From an uncultured Frankineae bacterium (GTDB lineage Bacteria; Actinomycetota; Actinomycetes; Mycobacteriales; SCTD01), in the NCBI GenBank assembly GCA_902805805.1, contig CADCUE010000013.1, positions 1-18,834 on the forward strand: a stretch of DNA of 18,834 nt. The letters run 5' to 3'. Within the stretch, counting starts at the first letter, position 1, and each line of letters starts with the position of its first letter. The translations under genes and the position numbers were made by a program. The notes under the pieces are model-generated. The model searched no databases and was not told the origin of the DNA. It was given only the letters and a program-made list of their open reading frames with translations. Below are positions 1 through 7,095 of this stretch, in pieces.

Positions 1-95
1 CCACCGCCCGCGAGCCGCCCCGCAAGCCACCGCCCGTGAGCCACTCCGGCGCCGGGAGCCCGTCCCCGACCCCGACGACGTCTGAAGGAGCCCCC

Positions 96-905
96 TTGCC
101 CGAGGGGCACACGATCCACCGCCTGGCGCGCGACCACCGCCCCCTGCTCGTCGGCCGCACGGTCAGCGCCTCCAGCCCGCAGGGCCGGTTCGCCACCGGC
201 GCGCAGATGCTCACCGAGCGCGTCGTCGAGGACGTCGAGCCGTACGGCAAGCACCTGTTCTACGCCTTTGCCGGCGACGTGCTCCTGCACGTGCACCTCG
301 GGCTGTACGGCTCCTTCACCCGCGGGACCGGTCCGGCCCCCGAGCCGCGTGGTGCGCTGCGGCTGCGGATGGTCGTGGACGACGAGGCAGACGGGTCGTG
401 GTTGGACCTGCGCGGTCCCACCGCCTGCGAGCTGTTCACGCCGCACGACCGGGACGCCGTGGTGGCCCGCCTCGGACCGGATCCGCTGCGCAAGGACGCC
501 GACCCGGCCAGAGCGTGGAAGCGCATCTCCGGCAGCCGTACGGCCGTCGGCGCGCTGCTGATGGACCAGTCGGTGCTGGCGGGCGTCGGCAACGTCTACC
601 GGGCGGAGGTCCTCTACCGCGCGGGTCTGTCGCCGTTCCGGCCCGGGCGCGAGGTGCCGGAGCGGGTCTTCGACGCGATGTGGGCGGACCTGCGGGTCCT
701 GCTGCGGGCCGGCGTCCGGGCCGGGCACATCGTCACGACGGCGAAGGAGGACCGGGACCGGCGGTCCGGACCGGCCCGGCGCGAGGACCGGTTCTACGTC
801 TACCGCCGGCACGGCCTGCCGTGCCGGCGGTGCGGCACCGAGATCCGCACCGAGGTCATGGTCGGACGCAACCTGTTCTGGTGCCCGGTCTGCCAGCCGG
901 CCTAG
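96..905 (+). CDS. nei: Fpg/Nei family DNA glycosylase (endonuclease VIII-like)
   Basis: Base-excision-repair enzyme that removes oxidised bases and nicks the abasic site. I chose the TTG at 96 because a GAAGGAG Shine-Dalgarno lies at 84-90 and because the protein must begin Met-Pro-Glu: after Met removal the Pro is the Schiff-base nucleophile and Glu3 is catalytic. The start PEGHTIHRLAR followed by SSPQGRF is typical of mycobacterial Nei1-type proteins. Visible parts of the 269-residue product are Lys52 in GKHL (the beta-elimination lysine region), the helix-two-turn-helix with LAGVGNVYRAEVL at about 161-173, and a C-terminal zinc finger with Cys243, Cys246, Cys263 and Cys266, which includes the conserved GRNLFWC. 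A start at 36 would bury the N-terminal proline and is rejected. It is convergent with the acetyltransferase gene, with 38 bp between stops. The family call is firm; Nei1 versus Nei2 is by similarity from memory. Confidence 0.95.
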   Translation: MPEGHTIHRLARDHRPLLVGRTVSASSPQGRFATGAQMLTERVVEDVEPYGKHLFYAFAGDVLLHVHLGLYGSFTRGTGPAPEPRGALRLRMVVDDEADGSWLDLRGPTACELFTPHDRDAVVARLGPDPLRKDADPARAWKRISGSRTAVGALLMDQSVLAGVGNVYRAEVLYRAGLSPFRPGREVPERVFDAMWADLRVLLRAGVRAGHIVTTAKEDRDRRSGPARREDRFYVYRRHGLPCRRCGTEIRTEVMVGRNLFWCPVCQPA

Positions 906-918
906 CCCCGCCGGTCAG

Positions 919-932
919 GACAGCCGGCTGTC
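919..932. repeat. 14-bp perfect palindrome between convergent genes
   Basis: GACAGCCGGCTGTC lies between the stops of the glycosylase gene and the acetyltransferase gene. Folded, it gives only a 5-bp stem with a CCGG loop and no T-run, so it is at best a weak bidirectional terminator. It could also be a chance GC-rich palindrome. Confidence 0.4.
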
Positions 933-943
933 AGAGCCGGTCG

Positions 944-2143
944 TCAGAACACCAGCGGGCACCAGGGCGCCGGGCCCGCGGCACCGAACGCCGTGCTGGT
1001 GACGTCCCGCGCGCCGGCCGTGCGCTCCTCGACCGGCCGCGACCGCAGCGGCGTCCCCCCGAGGTAGGCGGCTCCCAGGTCCTCGGCGGCCAGCGCCAGG
1101 TCGGCCGCGGCACCGGTGCGCTCGCACACCGCGCCCGTCCGGTCGCCGGTCAGGCGCCAGCGCCCGGAGTTCCACGGCGCGCGCTGGTCGGTCACCTCGA
1201 GCACGACGTCGACGTCGCACGCGTAGGTGCGGCTGCGCAGGGCGCCCGGGACGTCCACCAGGCGCACCCACAGGCTGTCGCGCAGCTGCGCGCGGGCGCG
1301 TCGGGGATCTGCCAGCAGGGACAGCCGCAGCGGGTCGTCGGGCGCGAGCGACCGCGCGCGCACCTCGCTGGTCAGGTCGAGATCGAGCAGGTGCCGCCAC
1401 AGCCGTGCGCCGGCGCCGGGGTCGGCGGCCAGGACCTCGCGCACGTGCACGACACCGGCCGGCACGTGGTCGGACCAGACCGGGTCCACGGAGTACAGCG
1501 CGTAGCCGCCTTCGGTGACGACGGCCTGCAACGGTGACGCGCTGCCGCGGGAGTGCTCGGGGTCGTGCAGCCGGTAGTCCCACCACACGGCGTCCCGCGC
1601 CGGGAAGCCGGGCGTGCGGGTGGCCACCGACGCGTACACCTCCTCGAGGTGCGTGCGGTCCGGCTCGACCAGCGTCAGCCTCCCCGGCGGCACCGCGGTG
1701 CGGAAGGCGGCGCCGCGCGGCAGCGTGGCCGACAGGTTCCAGGCGGCCGGGCCGTAGCCGTAGCGGCTGTAGATGGCCGCCTCCGACGCCCACAGCGCGG
1801 CGACGGCCGTGCCCTCCTCGTGCAGGTCGGACAGCTGGCGCTGCATCAGCGCCCCCAGCAGACCCTGCCGACGGAAGGTCGGCAGCACGCTGACCCACGT
1901 CACGCCGGCCACCGGCAGCACGGCCCCGGGGACCGTCAGCGTGAGCGCGAAGGAGCCGGCCGTCGCGATCAGCCGACCGTCCGCGTGCGCGGCGTAGAAG
2001 CGCGCCGGGTCGACCAGGGCCAGCTCGACGTCGACGTCGTCCGGGTGCGACGGCGTGCCGAAGGCCTGCGACAGCACGGCCCAGGCGGTCGGCAGCTCTG
2101 CGGGCTCCAGCACACGGACGTCAGCGGCCACGGGCGACATCAT
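944..2143 (-). CDS. eis: Eis-like GNAT N-acetyltransferase
   Basis: Protein of 399 residues, close to the 402 of Mycobacterium tuberculosis Eis, which acetylates many amines of aminoglycosides and also protein lysines. The N-terminal GNAT domain carries the acetyl-CoA loop WVSVLPTFRRQGLLGALM at about 83-100. SRYGYGPA at about 127-132 holds the tyrosine equivalent to the Eis general acid (Tyr126). A second GNAT-like half and an SCP2-like C-terminal domain follow. The protein ends in Phe; in Eis the C-terminal Phe carboxylate is part of the catalytic machinery, so the end looks intact. Two tandem ATGs (2143 and 2140) are possible starts. It is divergent from the phosphatase gene with only 37 bp between them. 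Substrate cannot be read from sequence; drug acetylation is family-based inference. Confidence 0.9.
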   Translation of the reverse strand: MMSPVAADVRVLEPAELPTAWAVLSQAFGTPSHPDDVDVELALVDPARFYAAHADGRLIATAGSFALTLTVPGAVLPVAGVTWVSVLPTFRRQGLLGALMQRQLSDLHEEGTAVAALWASEAAIYSRYGYGPAAWNLSATLPRGAAFRTAVPPGRLTLVEPDRTHLEEVYASVATRTPGFPARDAVWWDYRLHDPEHSRGSASPLQAVVTEGGYALYSVDPVWSDHVPAGVVHVREVLAADPGAGARLWRHLLDLDLTSEVRARSLAPDDPLRLSLLADPRRARAQLRDSLWVRLVDVPGALRSRTYACDVDVVLEVTDQRAPWNSGRWRLTGDRTGAVCERTGAAADLALAAEDLGAAYLGGTPLRSRPVEERTAGARDVTSTAFGAAGPAPWCPLVF

Positions 2144-2164
2144 CCCCGATGCCGCGGCCACCTG

Positions 2165-2170
2165 TACCCT
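2165..2170 (+). promoter_or_regulatory. Candidate -10 element of the membrane phosphatase gene
   Basis: TACCCT matches the TANNNT pattern of actinobacterial -10 boxes and ends 10 bp before the ATG at 2181. That ATG has no Shine-Dalgarno, so a leaderless or nearly leaderless transcript is plausible. There is no clear -35. Weak evidence. Confidence 0.3.
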
Positions 2171-2180
2171 CCCCGAGATC

Positions 2181-3308
2181 ATGGCACTTCCTGCGGCGTT
2201 CACCCGTGGCCCGGTGCCGCGGTTCGTGACCGCCGTGGTGCTCGCCCTGCCGCGGGGCATCACCCGGCTGCGCCGCTCTCCACCGCCGGAAGGGCCGGCA
2301 CTCGTCGGCCTCGTGCTGCTCGCGGTGCTCCTCGTCGTCGGCGGCGAGATGCTCGGCAAGGAGTACGTGCCGCCGGCCTCCCAGGTGCTGCCGCTGCTCG
2401 GCGGCAGCCTGCTGCTGCGCCGCAAGGCGATGCGCGCCCTGCTCCTCGTGGTCGCCGGCTGCCTGGCGTACGCGCTGTTCGACATGAAGCTGTTGGACGT
2501 CCGTCCGGGCGCGCTGGTGGTCGTGCTCGTCACGGCCGCCGTGAGCTACGAGTTCAGCCGCTCCCGCGAGGAGACCGGGCTGAGCGGGTCCTCCGGTGAC
2601 ACCTTCGTCGTCGAGCTGCGGCAACGGCTGCAGCGGCAGGGCGAGCTGCCCCGGCTGCCGAGCGGCTGGCGCGGCGAGGCCGTGCTGAGCCCGGCCGGTG
2701 GCGGGCCGTTCGCCGGGGACTTCGTGGTCAGCGCCCTGCGGGACGAGGGCCGGTGCCTCGAGCTCGCCCTGGTCGACGTCTCCGGCAAGGGCATCGAGGC
2801 GGGCACCCGCGCGCTGCTGCTGTCCGGCGCCCTCGGCGGGCTGCTCGGCTCGGTGCGCTCGGACGGCTTCCTGCCCTCCGCGAACCGCTACCTCGACCGG
2901 CAGGAGTGGGACGAGGGCTTCGCCACGGCGGTGCACCTGGTCGTCGACCTCGTCGACGGGAGCTTCTCGGTGGAGTCGGCCGGTCATCCGCCGGTCGCGC
3001 TGTTCGACGCCGGATCGGGCCGGTGGAGCCTGCTCGGAGCCCACGGGGTGGCGCTGGGCCTGCTGCCCGAGGCGTCGTACGAGGCTGTCACCGGCCGGCT
3101 GGACCGCGGCGACGCGCTGATCCTCTACACCGACGGGCTGGTCGAGGTGCCGGGACGCGACCTCGAGGTCGGCATCGACAAGCTGCTGGGCGAGGCCGAG
3201 CGGCTCGTGCCGCACGGCTTCACCGGCGGAGGTCAGCTGCTGGTCTCGCGCGTGGCGACCGCGGGCACGGACGACCGTGGACTCGTGCTGCTCTGGCGCG
3301 ACACGTAG
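2181..3308 (+). CDS. Membrane-anchored PP2C/SpoIIE-type serine phosphatase
   Basis: Predicted 375-residue inner-membrane phosphatase. Residues 1-125 hold three to four hydrophobic helices (about 39-56, 66-80, 84-102 and 110-124). Residues 140-375 form a PPM/SpoIIE domain. The metal-binding aspartates expected of the family are present: Asp180 in FAGDF, Asp199 in LVDVSGKG, Asp318 in YTDGLVE, and Asp364/365 near the end before the final LVLLWR strand. Such enzymes usually dephosphorylate STAS anti-anti-sigma factors. No STAS or kinase gene adjoins this one, so its target is unknown. The ATG at 2181 is chosen because the hydrophobic region follows it directly and the in-frame sequence upstream runs through the divergent acetyltransferase gene. 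It is tail-to-tail with aat, with 5 bp between stops. Confidence 0.88.
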   Translation: MALPAAFTRGPVPRFVTAVVLALPRGITRLRRSPPPEGPALVGLVLLAVLLVVGGEMLGKEYVPPASQVLPLLGGSLLLRRKAMRALLLVVAGCLAYALFDMKLLDVRPGALVVVLVTAAVSYEFSRSREETGLSGSSGDTFVVELRQRLQRQGELPRLPSGWRGEAVLSPAGGGPFAGDFVVSALRDEGRCLELALVDVSGKGIEAGTRALLLSGALGGLLGSVRSDGFLPSANRYLDRQEWDEGFATAVHLVVDLVDGSFSVESAGHPPVALFDAGSGRWSLLGAHGVALGLLPEASYEAVTGRLDRGDALILYTDGLVEVPGRDLEVGIDKLLGEAERLVPHGFTGGGQLLVSRVATAGTDDRGLVLLWRDT

Positions 3309-3313
3309 GACCC

Positions 3314-4102
3314 TCAGGGCGCCCGGCTCGCCGAGGCGGCCGCGAGCCGGCTGACCGGCCGCCGGTCGCTCGCCAGCACGAACGGCGCGTCCCGCACGGA
3401 GGCCAGCACGGCCAGGTAGTCGGCGCGGCGGACGAGCACCGAGCCCAGCGATGCGAGGTGCGGCGTCTCCTCCTGCACGTCGACGAGGCTGGCGCCGGCG
3501 TCGCGCAGGCGCGCGCACAGCTCGACGAGCGCGACCTTCGAGGCGTCGGTCGCCCGGTGGAACATGGACTCGCCGCAGAAGACCTGCCCGACCCGCACGC
3601 CGTACAGGCCGCCGACGAGCGCATCCCCGTCCCACACCTCGACGCTGTGTGCTCCGGCCGTCGGGGACGGCGGTGCGGAGTGCAGCTGCGCGTACGCCTG
3701 ACGCATGCGCGGCGTGATCCAGGTGCTGTCGCGCTCCGCGCAGCCGGCGACGACCTGCTCGAACGCCGCGTCCACCGTCGTGGTCCAGCCGCAGGACCTC
3801 AGCCGGGCGCGCAACGACCGCCGTACGACGACCTGCTCGGCGAGCAGCACCGCGCGCGGGTCGGGGGAGCACCACGGCACGAGGGCGTCGGGGCCGGGGA
3901 GCACGGGGAGCTGCCCCCGGCGCACCAGCCGCCGCGTCGAGCGCTCGAGGGCCTGCTCGTCCGCGCCGGACGACGGCCAGGGGAAGCACCCGGCCCGGTA
4001 GGCGGAGACGAGCGTCGAGGCGTCCAGCGTGCCGCCCAGCGCGACGAGACTGCGCGGAGCCCGCGCGACGTCGAGCGAGGCGAACGGGTCCTCGGGCGGC
4101 AT
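3314..4102 (-). CDS. aat: Leucyl/phenylalanyl-tRNA--protein transferase
   Basis: Transfers Leu or Phe from aminoacyl-tRNA to N-terminal Arg or Lys of proteins, making them N-degrons for ClpS/ClpAP (known for the family). The signatures are clear: AYRAGCFPW near 35-42, SPDPRAVL at 79-86, WITPRMRQAY at 128-137, GGLYGV with FCGESMF at about 164-181, and TPHLASLGS at about 213-221. The product is 262 residues against 234 in Escherichia coli. Most of the excess is an insert of roughly 25-30 residues (about 44-74) between FPW and the SPDPRAVL motif. The gene follows the Ser/Thr kinase by 16 bp on the same strand, so co-transcription is likely. A perfect inverted repeat fills that junction. The Shine-Dalgarno is poor (ACGGTGG). 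Confidence 0.95.
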   Translation of the reverse strand: MPPEDPFASLDVARAPRSLVALGGTLDASTLVSAYRAGCFPWPSSGADEQALERSTRRLVRRGQLPVLPGPDALVPWCSPDPRAVLLAEQVVVRRSLRARLRSCGWTTTVDAAFEQVVAGCAERDSTWITPRMRQAYAQLHSAPPSPTAGAHSVEVWDGDALVGGLYGVRVGQVFCGESMFHRATDASKVALVELCARLRDAGASLVDVQEETPHLASLGSVLVRRADYLAVLASVRDAPFVLASDRRPVSRLAAASASRAP

Positions 4103-4109
4103 CTGGCCA

Positions 4110-4124
4110 CCGTAGGACCTACGG
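4110..4124. repeat. Perfect 15-bp inverted repeat at the kinase/aat junction
   Basis: CCGTAGG-A-CCTACGG, with 7-bp arms, overlaps the kinase stop codon (4119-4121) and ends 8 bp before the aat start codon. As RNA it could form a 6-bp hairpin with a 3-nt loop next to the aat ribosome-binding region. It could therefore affect translational coupling or be a small operator. Function is inference. Confidence 0.5.
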
Positions 4125-5897
4125 AGCGCCGACCTGCACGTCCTGGAGCGGCCACCACACGGCCGCGGTGCCCTCGGCCGTCGCGAGCAGCAGAGCGGCG
4201 GTCAGCGCCAGCGCGACCGCGACTGCGACGGCTCCGGCGGTCCCGGGAGTCGCCGCCACGAGTGCGCCGCGCAGCAGGCGCCGGGACGGTGCGTGCGCCC
4301 GTCGGCTGAGCGCGGTCAGGAAGCCGACGACGACGCCGGCGGCGGCGGTCAGCTCGGGCCGCTCGAGCCCGCTGACGTCGGGCGAGCTGAGCCAGACCAG
4401 GCCCGCCGGCACGGCGGCCGCCAGCAGGAGCATGGGCAGGCTGAGCAGCGTGTCGCCGAGGGCCAGCACGGCGTACCACGGCGAGCTCAGGGCGGTGACG
4501 ACCGGGTCGCGGCGGCGCTGTCCACGACGCTCGCGTCGCCCGCGCAGCCGGTCGCCGGCGCGTCCGGTCGCCCGGAGCAGGACGAGCAGCACCAGGGCGG
4601 CGCCGGCGCCGACGACCGGCGCGACCAGAGTGGCAGCGCCGAGCAGCCCGGCGCCGGCGGCCGCCGTCGCTCCTGCCTGCAGGCGGCGGGCGGGGGAGCG
4701 GTGCGGGTCGGCCTGCTCGTCGAGGATGGCGTCGTCCGCGTCCCAGTCGCCGGGCCCCCACTCGTCACGGCCCCACTCGTCACGGCCCCACTCGTCACGG
4801 CCCCCGCCGTCGGGGTCCTCCTGTCCGTGCCCGCGCGCCCCGTCGTCGGCCCCGTCGTCTGCTCCGTCGTCGGGCACGTCGTCGGCCGGCGGCGCTGCGG
4901 GCCAGGGAGCACGTGCCGCGAGCACGGGCCGCGGGCCGGTGGAGGCGGTCGCCAGCTCGCGCACGGGCTCGGTCAGCCCCCGCGTGCCGGCCCTGGGCAC
5001 CGTGTCGCTCGGGTCGTGCGCCGGACGCGCGGTGTGCAGCACGGAGGTGGCGTCGACGTCGTGCGGGAGGTGCACGGTGACCGGCGCGGCCGCCGTCGTC
5101 CCGCCGAGCGCGCGCAGCAGGCTGCCGGCGTCGGGCCGCCGTGCCGGGTCCGGGTCCATCGCGGCCGAGACCAGGGCGGCCAGCGGCTCCGGCAGGCCGT
5201 CGAGGTCGGGCTGGCCGTGCACGATGCGGTACAGCACCGCTTCGGGTCGTCCGGTGCCGTACGGCGGGCGGCCGGTGCCCGCGAGCGCGACCGTCGCCCC
5301 CCAGGCGTGCACGTCCACGGCGGCGCTGACGGCCGAGCCGATGACCTGCTCCGGCGCGAGGTAGCCCGGCGTGCCGATGATCAGGCCGCTGCGGGTCAGC
5401 GCCGTGACGTCGACAGCGGTCGCCAGGCCGAGGTCGATGACGTGCGGCTGGCCGTCGAGGACGAGGACGTTGCCGGGCGTCAGGTCCCGGTGCACGACGC
5501 CGGCGCCGTGCAGGGCGGCGAGCGCGTCCGCCAGACCCCGCGCCAGCACGTGCAGCTCGTCCGGCGGGAGCGGTCCCGAGCGGCTGACGAGGTCGTCGAG
5601 CCGCGTCCCCGGCACGAAGCGGGTCACCAGGTAGGGGGTGTCGGCCTCGACGTCGGCGTCCAGCACCTCGACGAGGTGCGGTCCGCGGACCCGGCGCAGG
5701 GCGTCCAGCTCGTGCCGGAAGCGGCGCCGGGCCTCCGGGTCCGGGAAGCCGTCGCGCAGGACCTTCACCGCGACGGCCCGGTCGTCGGGGGAGACGCCGA
5801 GGTAGACGGTGCCCATGCCGCCCTGCCCGATCCGGCCCAGCAGGCGGTGCGGTCCGACGCAGGCCGGGTCCGACGGTCGCAGTGGCGTGACCGGCAC
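4119..5897 (-). CDS. Membrane-bound Ser/Thr protein kinase (PknB-like family)
   Basis: A 592-residue Hanks-type kinase. The N-terminal kinase domain (about 17-265) shows the glycine loop GQGGMG at 24-29, Lys45 in AVKVL, a helix-C Glu63, catalytic loop HRDLTPGN at 136-143, a DLG instead of DFG at 155-157, GTPGYLAPE at 175-183 and the conserved AWG near 198. The family lysine of HRDLKPxN is Thr140, a change also seen in other actinomycete kinases. Residues 338-400 are an acidic, low-complexity linker with short repeats. Residues 405-580 hold at least four hydrophobic segments, so the C-terminus is multi-spanning rather than carrying extracellular PASTA domains. GTG at 5897 is chosen because GGGGAGG lies 4 bp upstream. 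It lies between the small membrane peptide gene (83 bp upstream) and aat. Confidence 0.93.
   Translation of the reverse strand: MPVTPLRPSDPACVGPHRLLGRIGQGGMGTVYLGVSPDDRAVAVKVLRDGFPDPEARRRFRHELDALRRVRGPHLVEVLDADVEADTPYLVTRFVPGTRLDDLVSRSGPLPPDELHVLARGLADALAALHGAGVVHRDLTPGNVLVLDGQPHVIDLGLATAVDVTALTRSGLIIGTPGYLAPEQVIGSAVSAAVDVHAWGATVALAGTGRPPYGTGRPEAVLYRIVHGQPDLDGLPEPLAALVSAAMDPDPARRPDAGSLLRALGGTTAAAPVTVHLPHDVDATSVLHTARPAHDPSDTVPRAGTRGLTEPVRELATASTGPRPVLAARAPWPAAPPADDVPDDGADDGADDGARGHGQEDPDGGGRDEWGRDEWGRDEWGPGDWDADDAILDEQADPHRSPARRLQAGATAAAGAGLLGAATLVAPVVGAGAALVLLVLLRATGRAGDRLRGRRERRGQRRRDPVVTALSSPWYAVLALGDTLLSLPMLLLAAAVPAGLVWLSSPDVSGLERPELTAAAGVVVGFLTALSRRAHAPSRRLLRGALVAATPGTAGAVAVAVALALTAALLLATAEGTAAVWWPLQDVQVGAP
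4756..4800. repeat. Three perfect tandem copies of a 15-bp unit inside the kinase gene
   Basis: The unit CCCCACTCGTCACGG occurs three times head to tail with no mismatch. On the coding strand it encodes RDEWG repeats at about residues 367-381 in the acidic linker between the kinase domain and the membrane helices. The unit length keeps the frame, so copy number can vary without breaking the gene. A neighbouring DDGA repeat (about 343-354) makes the whole linker repeat-rich. Confidence 0.85.
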
Positions 5898-5936
5898 CGC
5901 GCCTCCCCGTGCTCGTCGGCTCTGTCCCCGACGTCG

Positions 5937-5942
5937 AGGCTA
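5937..5942 (-). promoter_or_regulatory. Candidate -10 element for the kinase gene
   Basis: On the minus strand TAGCCT fits TANNNT and lies about 40 bp upstream of the kinase GTG, in the 83-bp gap after the small-peptide gene. There is no recognisable -35. It could give the kinase its own transcript in addition to read-through. Confidence 0.25.
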
Positions 5943-5980
5943 TCCCGAGGTCTGCGAGCCGGGTGGGTCCGGAGGCCGGG

Positions 5981-6139
5981 TCAGCCCCTCGCATCCATCA
6001 TGGCGTCCCACGCCACGCCGACCAGGTGCAGCGCCTCGCCGACACCGCGTCCGACCGCGGCGGCGGAGGCGTCGCCACCCGTGGAGCCCAGCACGATCAC
6101 GATGATGACCAGGAAGATCAGGATGTTCTTGAGGTTCAT
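5981..6139 (-). CDS. Small single-pass membrane protein (52 aa)
   Basis: ATG at 6139 is preceded by a near-perfect Shine-Dalgarno (GAGGAGGTG, about 4 bp away), and the frame stays open for 52 codons to a TGA. The N-terminus MNLKNILIFLVIIVIVLG is one hydrophobic helix with a single flanking lysine. After a short GSTGGDAS turn comes an amphipathic tail of about 28 residues (AVGRGVGEALHLVG and onward), ending MMDARG. The AT-richer Asn-Lys-Ile codons at the start and the strong ribosome site argue that it is real. It is the first gene of a leftward set with the Ser/Thr kinase and aat, and is divergent from the PH-domain protein. I do not recognise a named family. A regulatory subunit, a membrane-stress peptide or a toxin-like peptide are all possible, and none is shown. 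Confidence 0.75.
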   Translation of the reverse strand: MNLKNILIFLVIIVIVLGSTGGDASAAAVGRGVGEALHLVGVAWDAMMDARG

Positions 6140-6304
6140 CGCACCTCCTCGTGGTCAGGACGGTCGGTCGCGGGCAGTGACACGGGGTACAGGCTGGCAC
6201 AGTCGCCGCCCGCTGCCACCCCCGGTCGTCGGCGTGTCGCGGCCGGCCTGGGCCGCACGCGGGGACGATGCCCCGAGCGGGCGGTCCGGCGAGGGAGGTG
6301 CGGC

Positions 6305-7060
6305 ATGGCGGAGCCGGACGACGTGCCGCCTGCGCCCCCGCTGCACCGCGCCACGGCGGCGCTGCGGGGCTCCGCGCAGCGCCTCGGCCGGACCGTGGCC
6401 GAGGCGGGCGAGCGGGTGCGGCGGTGGGACGAGGACAAGCGCAAGCCGTCGTTCGTCTCCGACGCGGAGGAGGTCTGCATCGATGCGCGACGCCACCCGC
6501 TCCTGCTGCTGACGCCCGCCCTCCGCACGCTGTGCGGGCTGATCGCGCTCGCCGCCGTGGGGGGCTTGTGGCCGCTGCTCGGCTTCGCCCTGCTCACCGC
6601 CTTCTGGGCGACGGGCCGGTTCCGGCTCGGTGTCCGCCGGACGGCGACCGTCGCGGGTGTGGCCACCGTCGCCCTGGTCGTGCTGCCCGCGGTGGCGCGG
6701 CCGGTGTGGTGCGTCGTGGCCCTGCTGGCCTGGGCCGCCGAGGACGTCGCGGACTGGTACTTCGACCGGCTCGTGGTGACCGACAAGCGCATCTACCGGC
6801 GCTACGGGGTGCTCACCGAGCACGCCCCGTCGATCTCGCTCACCGGGATCGCCTACCTCGACGCGAGCGTTCCGCCCCTCGGGCGGCTGCTGCGCAAGGT
6901 CAAGCTGACGTCGTACGGCACGCTGAGCCTGGACTCGGTGGCGCAGCGCGACGCCCCGCTGTCGCGGTTCGACCTCATCCCGGACGTCGTGCCGCTGTCG
7001 CACCAGATCCTCGACCTGCGGTCCAAGGCCATGCCGAAGTACCCGCCGCCGCCGCCCTGA
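6305..7060 (+). CDS. Bacterial PH-domain (YdbS/bPH2-like) membrane protein
   Basis: A 251-residue protein. A charged N-terminal segment (1-62) precedes three to four hydrophobic stretches (about 66-100, 113-130 and 133-150). The C-terminal domain (about 152-238) starts with WYFDRLVVTDKRIYRRYGVL, the usual opening of bacterial PH domains, and continues through a basic beta-strand pattern RLLRKVKLTSYGTLSLDS. These proteins are membrane-associated and their ligands are mostly unknown. The ATG at 6305 has GGGAGGTG just upstream (6293-6300). The protein ends in a proline run. It is divergent from the small membrane peptide with 165 bp between start codons, and tail-to-tail with the AAC(2') gene (35 bp). 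Confidence 0.85.
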   Translation: MAEPDDVPPAPPLHRATAALRGSAQRLGRTVAEAGERVRRWDEDKRKPSFVSDAEEVCIDARRHPLLLLTPALRTLCGLIALAAVGGLWPLLGFALLTAFWATGRFRLGVRRTATVAGVATVALVVLPAVARPVWCVVALLAWAAEDVADWYFDRLVVTDKRIYRRYGVLTEHAPSISLTGIAYLDASVPPLGRLLRKVKLTSYGTLSLDSVAQRDAPLSRFDLIPDVVPLSHQILDLRSKAMPKYPPPPP

Positions 7061-7095
7061 GGTCCCGCAGCCCTGCGCCGACGTCGGGGGGCGGC

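Noticed and set aside
1..42. Frame from the left edge ending at TGA 37-39, and an imperfect direct repeat (CCACCGCCCG-GAGCC at 1-16 and 27-42)
   Set aside because: Only 12 codons of low-complexity sequence; it could be the tail of an upstream gene but cannot be identified.
4756..4800. Short regular repeat considered as a CRISPR array
   Set aside because: The 15-bp units are directly adjacent with no spacers and keep the kinase reading frame.
398..6512. Very long open frames antisense or out of frame to the called genes, for example 398-1537 (+), 2121-3989 (-) and 4293-6512 (+)
   Set aside because: They are Arg-, Pro-, Gly- and Ala-rich, show no family motifs, and overlap genes with clear catalytic motifs. 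Such shadows are expected at this GC content.
7078..7087. CCGACGTCGG palindrome between the convergent PH-domain and AAC(2') genes
   Set aside because: A 10-bp GC-rich palindrome without loop or T-run is expected by chance at this composition.
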